Below, piece by piece: positions 1 to 5,717 of a DNA stretch of 10,459 bases. A model generated the notes under the pieces. The model ran no database searches. It saw only the letters and a list, made by a program, of their open reading frames with translations, and was not told where the DNA came from. The translations under genes were made by a program, and so were the position numbers. This stretch comes from Candidatus Sulfopaludibacter sp. SbA3 (GTDB lineage Bacteria > Acidobacteriota > Terriglobia > Bryobacterales > Bryobacteraceae), in NCBI GenBank assembly GCA_945900935.1, contig CAMDKT010000154.1:1-10459 (forward strand), read 5' to 3'. Each line of letters starts with the position of its first letter. Within the stretch, counting starts at the first letter, position 1.

Positions 1-122
1 ACCAGCCCCACCGTCGCCGCCAGCGATGGATCTCCCGCCGTAATATAAGCCACCAGCGCCGGCTCTTTCTTCTCCCGCAGTTCCGCAAACCGTCGCCCGA
101 TTCGAGTGCTAATGCTACCCAT
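1..122 (-). CDS. trpA: Tryptophan synthase alpha subunit, N-terminal fragment (runs off left edge)
   Basis: Only the first 40 or so codons are in the window. The alpha subunit cleaves indole-3-glycerol phosphate to indole and glyceraldehyde 3-phosphate and passes indole to TrpB in the cytoplasmic alpha2-beta2 complex. Read from the ATG at 122-120, the protein begins MGSISTRIGRRFAELREKKE and continues with ALVAYITAGDPS, the conserved TrpA start containing the YITAGDP beta-strand 1 motif. A good ribosome binding site, GAGGGA, lies at 133-128 with a 5-base spacer and fixes this start. The start codon lies inside the last codons of trpB (8-base overlap ATGGGTAG, different frame), so translation is probably coupled to trpB. 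Catalytic residues further on cannot be seen because the gene is cut by the window edge, not because it is broken. Confidence 0.93.
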   Translation of the reverse strand, partial: MGSISTRIGRRFAELREKKEPALVAYITAGDPSLAATVGL

Positions 123-1314
123 CCAAATCCCTCAAATTCTCACGATAAATATCAATGTCTTTATCCCCACGCCCCGAAAGGTTCACCAAAAACACTTTCC
201 CCGGCTCCCCAGGCGCACGCCGAACAGCCTCCGCCACCGCATGTGACGACTCCAATGCCGGAATAATTCCCTCCGTCCGCGACAGCATTTTCGCCGCCTC
301 CAACGCCGAAGCATCCGAACAGTTCACGTAACTCGCCCGCCCCTCATCCGCCAAATACGCATGTTCCGGCCCAATCATCGCGTAATCCAACCCCGCCGAA
401 ACCGAATGCGTCAACGCAATCTGTCCATCGTCATTCTGCAAAACATAGCTATAACATCCCTGCAAAACCCCCGGCGATCCCCCCGCAAACCGCGCCGCGT
501 GTTCCCCCAGCGTCAAGCTCCGCCCGCCCGCTTCCACCCCCACCAACTCCACGCCCGTGTCCCCAATAAACTCATGAAACATCCCAATCGCATTCGACCC
601 CCCGCCCACACACGCAAACACCGTGTCCGGCAGCTTCCCCTCGCGCTCCAAAAACTGCGCCCGAGCCTCTTTCCCGATCACGCAATGAAAATCCCGCACC
701 ATCATCGGATACGGATGCGACCCCAATGCCGAGCCCAACAAATAATGCGTATTCTCCACATTCGTCACCCAGTCCCGCATGGCCTCGCTGATCGCGTCCT
801 TCAACGTCCGCGACCCGTTCGTAACGCTGACAACCTTCGCCCCCAACAGCCGCATCCGGAACACATTCAGCCGCTGCCGCCGCATGTCTTCCTCGCCCAT
901 GTACACCGTGCAGTCCATCCCGAACAACGCGCACACCGTCGCCGTCGCCACGCCATGTTGTCCCGCGCCCGTCTCCGCGATCACGCGACTCTTCCCCATC
1001 CGCCGCGCCAGCAATATCTGTCCCAAACAGTTATTGATCTTATGCGCGCCCGTATGCAGCAGATCCTCGCGCTTGATGTAAATTCGCGCGCCGCCCAGTA
1101 TCCCCGACAACCGTTTCGCTTCCCACAACGACGTTGGCCGCCCGGCATAGTTAGTCATCAAATCGGCCAATTCGGCATGGAACGCCGGGTCCTGCCTCGC
1201 CGCCTCATAGGCCTTTTCCAGTTCGTCCAATGGCGCCATCAGCACCTCCGGTACAAACCGCCCGCCATAGGGCCCGAAGTGCCCGCCTTTATCCGGTTGC
1301 GATGTCGTGATCAT
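115..1314 (-). CDS. trpB: Tryptophan synthase beta subunit
   Basis: A 399-residue PLP enzyme that condenses indole with L-serine to give L-tryptophan; the length is normal for the main TrpB1 type. Visible motifs: GPYGGRFVPE (15-24), the PLP lysine in HTGAHKINN (87-95, Lys92), AETGAGQHG (113-121, with the catalytic Glu114), the phosphate-binding GGGSNA loop (237-242), GLDYAMIGPEH (308-318, Asp310 being the usual serine-side switch residue) and SGRGDKD near the C-terminus (380-386). The frame is open 31 codons further upstream, inside trpF, but that stretch has no family similarity. The ATG at 1314-1312 places MITTSQPDKGGHFGPYGGRF at the N-terminus as in other TrpB proteins. This ATG shares ATGA with the trpF stop, so re-initiation is likely; no strong separate ribosome binding site is visible. 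Its 3' end overlaps trpA by 8 bases. Confidence 0.97.
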   Translation of the reverse strand: MITTSQPDKGGHFGPYGGRFVPEVLMAPLDELEKAYEAARQDPAFHAELADLMTNYAGRPTSLWEAKRLSGILGGARIYIKREDLLHTGAHKINNCLGQILLARRMGKSRVIAETGAGQHGVATATVCALFGMDCTVYMGEEDMRRQRLNVFRMRLLGAKVVSVTNGSRTLKDAISEAMRDWVTNVENTHYLLGSALGSHPYPMMVRDFHCVIGKEARAQFLEREGKLPDTVFACVGGGSNAIGMFHEFIGDTGVELVGVEAGGRSLTLGEHAARFAGGSPGVLQGCYSYVLQNDDGQIALTHSVSAGLDYAMIGPEHAYLADEGRASYVNCSDASALEAAKMLSRTEGIIPALESSHAVAEAVRRAPGEPGKVFLVNLSGRGDKDIDIYRENLRDLDG

Positions 1315-1910
1315 ACAGAATGTGCCGCCGCGATAAATCGCGCCATGCGGCCGTGATCCTTCTTTCCAGGTGCAAATTCCAACCGCGAACACGCATCTAC
1401 GCCCCATGGCCGTGCCGCCGCGATCGCCTCCCGCACATTGTTCTCATCCAGCCCGCCCGCCAACAATATCCGCCCCGCCGCGCCACGCGCCCGCGCCCAG
1501 TCGAACGTCTCCCCGCTCCCGCCATACATCTCCGTCGGCGTGTCCAACAAAAACGCCTCCGCCGGAAAGGCCTCCAACTGTTCCAATGAAAACCCGTCCC
1601 CCACTCGAAACGCCTTCCAAACCCGGACCCCCGCCGGCACGCCATCCGCGCCTTCGTCGCCATGCAACTGCGCCACGTCCAACCCCGCTTCCCGCACGAT
1701 CTCCGCCACCCGCCCCGTCGTTTCATTCACAAACACGCCGACCTTCAAAACACCCTCCGGAACCGCCGCCGTAATTGCCGCCGCCTCAGCCGCGGATAGG
1801 TACCGCGGGCTCCCAGGATAAAAATTAAACCCCAACGCCCCCGCCCCCGCTTCCACCGCCGCCAGCGCGTCGCCGACGTTCGTGATCCCGCAAACCTTCA
1901 CCACCGTCAC
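1311..1910 (-). CDS. trpF: Phosphoribosylanthranilate isomerase
   Basis: A 199-residue single-domain (beta/alpha)8 enzyme converting N-(5-phosphoribosyl)anthranilate to the carboxyphenylamino-deoxyribulose phosphate used by TrpC. It shows KVCGIT at 5-10 with the catalytic Cys7, GFNFYPGSPRY at 27-37, VGVFVNE (57-63), AQLHGDE (80-86), the catalytic aspartate in FLLDT (Asp123) and the loop-7 motif LAGGLDENNV (150-159). The last phosphate-binding segment reads GVDACSRLEFAPGKKD (170-185). Many family members have a Ser-Gly-Val-Glu pattern there, so the Arg-Leu pair is worth noting, though the surrounding motif is intact. The start is a GTG at 1910-1908 sharing GTGA with the trpC stop; GGAGG at 1925-1921 lies 10 bases upstream. 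The 3' end shares ATGA with the trpB start. The enzyme is stand-alone rather than fused to TrpC as in enterobacteria. Confidence 0.96.
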   Translation of the reverse strand: MTVVKVCGITNVGDALAAVEAGAGALGFNFYPGSPRYLSAAEAAAITAAVPEGVLKVGVFVNETTGRVAEIVREAGLDVAQLHGDEGADGVPAGVRVWKAFRVGDGFSLEQLEAFPAEAFLLDTPTEMYGGSGETFDWARARGAAGRILLAGGLDENNVREAIAAARPWGVDACSRLEFAPGKKDHGRMARFIAAAHSV

Positions 1911-2689
1911 GACCGCAGCGCCTCCAACGCCCCCGCCGGGTCCGGCGACTTCATCAAATGCTCCCCAACCAGGAACGCCCGGTACCCCGCGCTCCGTAAC
2001 ACCCTCACATCCTCGTTCGAATGAATGCCGCTCTCGCTCACTCCCAATATACCCGCCGAAAACCGCTCCGCCAAGCGCAAAGACGTGTCCAAATTGACCG
2101 CAAAAGTGTGCAGATCGCGGTTATTAACGCCGATTAGCGTCGCCCCGGAATCAATCGCCCGTTCGAATTCCGCCTCATTATGAACTTCAACCAAAGCGTC
2201 CATTCGGTACTCCTCCGCCAATTCCCGGAACCGCCGCAGTTCGCCGTCCTCCAAAATCGCCGCAATCAACAAAATCGCATCCGCGCCAAACGCCGCCGCT
2301 TCAATCACATGCAGCGAATCGATCGTAAAATCTTTTCGCAGCGCCGGCAACCGAACCGCCGTCCGCGCCGCCCGCAAATCCGCAGATTTTCCCTGGAAAA
2401 ATCGCTCGTCCGTCAGTACGCTTAATGCGCAAGCCCCGCCCTTTTCATAGAGTTGCGCGATCCCAGCCGGGTCGAATGTCTCGCTCAAAAGTCCCTTGCT
2501 CGGCGATGCTTTTTTGATCTCCGCAATGATCGCCGGCGTCGAATTTTCCAGCGCCGCCCGGAATCCCCGCCGTTCACAGACTAACCGCTGTGCCGCCTCT
2601 TCCAATGCAAGCGTATCCGGCTTGTTTTCAACAAGTTCCTGACGCTTATGAGCAACGATACGCGCAAGTATGTCCGGAACGGCGATCAT
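1907..2689 (-). CDS. trpC: Indole-3-glycerol phosphate synthase
   Basis: A 260-residue (beta/alpha)8 enzyme that closes the indole ring, converting the TrpF product to indole-3-glycerol phosphate, the TrpA substrate. Family landmarks in order: an N-terminal helical lead-in with DILARIVAHKRQEL (6-19), IIAEIKKASPSKG (54-66, catalytic Glu57 and Lys59), SVLTDERFFQG (90-100), LRKDF (117-121, general-acid lysine 119), VEVHNEAE (167-174, Glu168), IGVNNRDL (186-193, Asn189) and LGVSESGI (215-222, Glu219 and Ser220). All expected catalytic positions are present and the length is normal, so the protein should be active. The ATG at 2689-2687 shares ATGA with the stop of the upstream foldase gene; a purine-rich GGAAAGGAA run immediately precedes it, inside the foldase 3' end. 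It is translationally linked on both sides. Confidence 0.97.
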   Translation of the reverse strand: MIAVPDILARIVAHKRQELVENKPDTLALEEAAQRLVCERRGFRAALENSTPAIIAEIKKASPSKGLLSETFDPAGIAQLYEKGGACALSVLTDERFFQGKSADLRAARTAVRLPALRKDFTIDSLHVIEAAAFGADAILLIAAILEDGELRRFRELAEEYRMDALVEVHNEAEFERAIDSGATLIGVNNRDLHTFAVNLDTSLRLAERFSAGILGVSESGIHSNEDVRVLRSAGYRAFLVGEHLMKSPDPAGALEALRS

Positions 2690-4236
2690 TTCCTTTCCGC
2701 CATTTTAACCTGCACCTGTGCCCGCATCGAATTCATCCAATCACGGGTCTTGGCCGCCCGCAACCGCTTCGTCAATTCCTCGCGCACTTTCTCCACGCCC
2801 GGCTCGTCTAACCCCATCAATTTAAACAGGTAGTATCCATTGGGGAGCTGCACCGGCGCGCTCACATCGCCCACATTCAGCTCCCAAATCACTTTCTTCG
2901 CCGCCGCCGGAAAGTCGTCCGTAATCTTCAGCGGACCATAATCCCCGTTCTTCGCCTTTGAAACCGGATCTTTCGAATACTCTTTCACCATCTCCGCAAA
3001 ATCCGCGCCGCCCTGAATTTTTGCCCGGATCTCTTTCGCCAAAGCTTCATCCTCAGCGACATACACGATCTTCACGCGCGCCAGCGAGACGTATTTCAAG
3101 TTCTCCGCATAAGCTTTTTTCACTTCAGAATCCGAAACTTGCATCAACTTTTCTTCCGCCTGCATCAGCGCGTTTGACAGCGCCTGCAGCCGCGTCAGCT
3201 CCAATTGCTGGCGGAATGGCGGCGTCTGATCCAGCTTCTGCTCCACCGCGATCTTAGTCATTCGCCGCATGAAACCAATCCCGCGCAGCATCTCCACAGG
3301 GTTATCGCGCAGATTCGACCGCAGTTTTTCGTCCATCGCGCCCAGATAAGCCTCGATTTCCGCCGGCGAAACCGGCTGGCCTTCCAGCGTGGGCTTCGGC
3401 TTCATCGTCACCACCACCGCTTTGCGATGCTTTTCCACCCATTCCAGATTTCGCTTCTGTTTGATCCCGGTGAAGATCGGATCCTTAACTTTTTCATAGG
3501 CATCCACGGTCACGCCCGTGCGTTGAAAAATGTAATAGCCATTTGGCAGCCGGAACGGCGGGCAATACGCTCCGTCCTTCAAGCCGAACGCCACATCCTT
3601 CACGATTTGCGGAATCTCGTCAGCCATTCGGATTTCGCCATAATCGCCGTCTTTTTCCCGGGACTCCGCGTGCTTGGAATACTCCTTCACCATCGCCACA
3701 AACGGTGCCCCGCCTTGCAACTTCTTGTGAATCTCTTCCATCCTCCGCTTGGCTTGCAACTCTTCGGTTTCGTTGGTGAACGGCAGATAGATCAGCTTTA
3801 CGTTCACGGCCGAATACGCCGCCAGATTCGCCTGATAATAGCCGCGCTGCTCGAAGGGCGTCACCACTTCTTCCATCTCGTGCTGCTGAATCAGGGCATT
3901 CGACAAAAGCTGAATGCGCGTCATTTCCAATTGCAGCTTCAGGAGGCTCTGCGCGGGCAACCCGCGTTTCTCCGCCTCCGCCCCCATGCGCCGCAGCCAC
4001 CCGACGTAGCGCAACATTTCCGACGCGCTGTTCCGGGCCACTTCCTTCGCCTTCGGATCCATGGCGATGATTAACTGCTGGAACTCCTCCGCCGTAATAT
4101 CCTGGCCGTCGAGTGTCGCGACGACTTCGCGGGGACGGCTCGGATCGATCTCAATCTGGCGGCCTTCCGGGGGGCGAACGGGTTGCGAGAATACGCCGCC
4201 GACCATTAGAAAAGCCGCGGCCAAGAAAATCTTCAT
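2686..4236 (-). CDS. Secreted tandem peptidyl-prolyl cis-trans isomerase (PpiC/parvulin, SurA-like), first gene of the trp block
   Basis: A 516-residue exported protein. Residues 1-17 look like a Sec signal peptide (MKIFLAAAFLMVGGVFS, then QPV). The mature part is a clear internal duplication. Each copy has an alpha-helical SurA_N-like segment and a PpiC domain of about 95 residues. Paired landmarks: ATLDGQ at 40-45 with PTLEGQ at 282-287, EMLRYVGWLRRM at 73-84 with EMLRGIGFMRRM at 315-326, RIQLLSNALIQ at 107-117 with RLQALSNALMQ at 349-359, MVKEYSK at 182-188 with 416-422, DGDYG at 196-200 with NGDYG at 430-434, and LPNGYY at 230-235 with 464-469. By family, parvulins catalyse prolyl isomerisation and SurA-type proteins escort outer-membrane proteins in the periplasm; the client here is unknown. 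The start is an ATG with an unusually distant AGGAGG. The gene overlaps trpC by 4 bases. Foldase activity is inferred; it could act mainly as a chaperone. Confidence 0.87.
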   Translation of the reverse strand: MKIFLAAAFLMVGGVFSQPVRPPEGRQIEIDPSRPREVVATLDGQDITAEEFQQLIIAMDPKAKEVARNSASEMLRYVGWLRRMGAEAEKRGLPAQSLLKLQLEMTRIQLLSNALIQQHEMEEVVTPFEQRGYYQANLAAYSAVNVKLIYLPFTNETEELQAKRRMEEIHKKLQGGAPFVAMVKEYSKHAESREKDGDYGEIRMADEIPQIVKDVAFGLKDGAYCPPFRLPNGYYIFQRTGVTVDAYEKVKDPIFTGIKQKRNLEWVEKHRKAVVVTMKPKPTLEGQPVSPAEIEAYLGAMDEKLRSNLRDNPVEMLRGIGFMRRMTKIAVEQKLDQTPPFRQQLELTRLQALSNALMQAEEKLMQVSDSEVKKAYAENLKYVSLARVKIVYVAEDEALAKEIRAKIQGGADFAEMVKEYSKDPVSKAKNGDYGPLKITDDFPAAAKKVIWELNVGDVSAPVQLPNGYYLFKLMGLDEPGVEKVREELTKRLRAAKTRDWMNSMRAQVQVKMAERK

Positions 4237-4240
4237 CTTT

Positions 4241-4254
4241 TTCAGTGTACTGAA
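4241..4254. repeat. Inverted repeat TTCAGT-GT-ACTGAA between Shine-Dalgarno and start codon
   Basis: Two perfect 6-base arms separated by 2 bases (plus strand TTCAGTGTACTGAA). As RNA on the minus strand it can form five pairs closed by a 4-base loop, exactly between AGGAGG and the ATG of the foldase gene. It could be a translational hairpin that sets spacing, or a DNA operator for a dimeric regulator of the divergent pair. Its small size means chance cannot be excluded. Confidence 0.4.
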
Positions 4255-4260
4255 CCTCCT
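4255..4260 (-). promoter_or_regulatory. Shine-Dalgarno AGGAGG of the foldase-trp operon, 18 bases from the ATG
   Basis: A perfect AGGAGG lies upstream of the foldase ATG (4236-4234), but the 18-base gap is far longer than the usual 5-9. No closer ribosome binding site is visible; only AAAG directly precedes the ATG. The gap is filled by the inverted repeat at 4241-4254. Folded in the mRNA, that repeat would shorten the effective gap to about 4 bases. Confidence 0.5.
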
Positions 4261-4265
4261 ATACT
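4260..4265 (+). promoter_or_regulatory. Possible -10 element (TATACT) for the plus-strand hydrolase gene
   Basis: TATACT matches the bacterial -10 consensus in five of six positions and sits 29 bases before the GTG at 4289. A weak -35 candidate, TTTTCA at 4239-4244, has only a 15-base spacer. The divergent foldase-trp promoter must lie in this same gap or inside the hydrolase gene, so the two promoters would overlap. Confidence 0.3.
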
Positions 4266-4288
4266 AAATACGACCCTCAGGAGATATC

Positions 4289-5716
4289 GTGAGTTTTCGG
4301 TTCGTGAATGTTACCCTCGCCGTCTGCCTTTCCAGTCTCGCGTTCCCGCTTGCGGCAGCTCCTGAAAACCCGGACGCCGTTCTCCGCAAAGCGTTTCGTA
4401 AACCGCCCGTCGAAGGGTGGATTCAAATCCATCTGGAGGGAACGCCCGCTGAAATCGGATACCAGCATGGCAACCTGCTCGCCAAAGAAATCGCTGAACT
4501 GCAAAAAGTGATCGCGCTCGAACTCGAGCACGACACGAAGAAAGACTGGGAGTTTTTTCGTAAAGCCGCCGAAGAAGTTTTGTGGCCCAAGGTCGAGCCA
4601 GAGTACCGCGACGAACTGAACGGCATCGTCGACGGCTTGCTCTCGCGAGGCGTTCGTCTCGACATCTGGGACGTCGTCGCCCTGAACGCCTTTCTCGAAT
4701 TGGGGCCCTACTACGTTCCTTACTGGGACAAAAAACAGCCGGACGCTGAGCATCAAAAACCTGTTTCCGTCCCCGAACGCTGCAGCGCGTTTATCGCCAC
4801 CGGCGACTACACCAAGGACGGCAAGATTGTGATGGGTCACAACGCCTGGACCGGTTATCTCGACGGCCAGCGCTGGAACATCGTCTTTGACATTGTGCCG
4901 GAACGCGGCAACCGGATTTTCATGGATGGCCTGCCGGGAGTGATTCACAGCGCCGACGATTTCGGCGTCAATTCGGCGGGTATGATGATTACCGAAACCA
5001 CGATCAGCCAGTTTTCCGGATTTGATCCCGATGGCATCCCGGAGTTCATCCGCGCCCGGAAGGCGATGCAGTACGCCTCGTCCATTGATGAGTTCGCCCG
5101 CATTATGATTGAAGGCAATAACGGCGGCTACGCCAACAACTGGCTCGTTGGCGACAACAAGACCGGCGAGATCGCCAGTCTGGAACTCGGCCTGATAAAC
5201 GTCACACTGCGCCGCAGCGCCGATGGCTACTTCGTAGGTTCCAACTTCCCGGTAAACGAGAAACTCGCCGAGGAAGAAACGACGTTTAACAGGAAGGATC
5301 GCAGCGTCAGCGCCAATGCCCGCCGTATTCGCTGGGAGCAACTGATGGCGGAGTGGAAAGGGCGCATCGACGTGAAGGCCGGTCAACGATTTCTCGGCGA
5401 CGCGGTCGACAGTTTCACCGGAAAGATCGACCCGAATGAGCGGACACTCTGCGGTCGCATCGACCTCTCACCGCGCGGCATCGTTTCCTGGGTCCCGGCC
5501 TTTGGCCTCGCCGGCGCCGTGCAAAACAAAGTGATGGACGCTGGAATGGCATCGCAAATGAGCTTTTCCGGGGCCATCGGCCCGCAATGCGGACCGCCAT
5601 TCCGCGCCTCGCGGCATCTGGCCAAACATCCGGAGAACAACTGGACCCGGCCTTATTTGAAGGACATGCCGGCGAGACCTTGGACGACGTTGAGGGCCGA
5701 GCCCAAGCCTCGCTGA
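4289..5716 (+). CDS. Secreted phospholipase B-like / C45-type Ntn-hydrolase family protein
   Basis: A 475-residue protein with a Sec signal peptide (about residues 1-23, ending PLAAA). The mature N-terminus has LEGTPAEIGYQHGNLLA (49-65), the signature opening of the phospholipase B-like / acyl-CoA:6-aminopenicillanate acyltransferase (C45) group. The likely nucleophile is Cys165 in ERCSAFIATG (163-172), where an autocatalytic cut would create a new N-terminal cysteine. Further family-like stretches are DGKIVMGHNAW (177-187), GVIHSADDFGVNSAGMMITE (217-236), and NNGGYANNWLVGDNKTGEI (277-295) leading into SLELGL. Family members cleave or transfer amide/ester-linked acyl groups; the substrate here is unknown. 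The GTG start is chosen because AGGAG at 4279-4283 is 5 bases upstream and it yields a complete signal peptide. It diverges from the foldase-trp operon with 52 bases between. Its stop (5714-5716) is one base from the convergent receptor stop. Confidence 0.85.
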   Translation: MSFRFVNVTLAVCLSSLAFPLAAAPENPDAVLRKAFRKPPVEGWIQIHLEGTPAEIGYQHGNLLAKEIAELQKVIALELEHDTKKDWEFFRKAAEEVLWPKVEPEYRDELNGIVDGLLSRGVRLDIWDVVALNAFLELGPYYVPYWDKKQPDAEHQKPVSVPERCSAFIATGDYTKDGKIVMGHNAWTGYLDGQRWNIVFDIVPERGNRIFMDGLPGVIHSADDFGVNSAGMMITETTISQFSGFDPDGIPEFIRARKAMQYASSIDEFARIMIEGNNGGYANNWLVGDNKTGEIASLELGLINVTLRRSADGYFVGSNFPVNEKLAEEETTFNRKDRSVSANARRIRWEQLMAEWKGRIDVKAGQRFLGDAVDSFTGKIDPNERTLCGRIDLSPRGIVSWVPAFGLAGAVQNKVMDAGMASQMSFSGAIGPQCGPPFRASRHLAKHPENNWTRPYLKDMPARPWTTLRAEPKPR

Positions 5717-5717
5717 A

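Noticed and set aside
361..1356. Plus-strand 331-codon open frame opposite trpB
   Set aside because: Rich in Arg, Pro and His, with no family motifs. It is the antisense shadow of the well-supported trpB gene in GC-rich DNA.
1315..1407. Longer trpB start giving 31 extra N-terminal residues
   Set aside because: The extra stretch lies wholly inside trpF, has no TrpB similarity, and the ATG at 1314 gives the normal N-terminus and a standard 4-base coupling overlap.
3205..4074. Plus-strand 289-codon open frame opposite the foldase
   Set aside because: Histidine/arginine/leucine-rich antisense shadow; the minus-strand frame has a duplicated domain structure and a signal peptide.
4277..5386. Minus-strand 369-codon open frame opposite the secreted hydrolase
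   Set aside because: It mirrors the codon structure of the hydrolase gene, which has a signal peptide, ribosome binding site and family motifs. The antisense frame has none.
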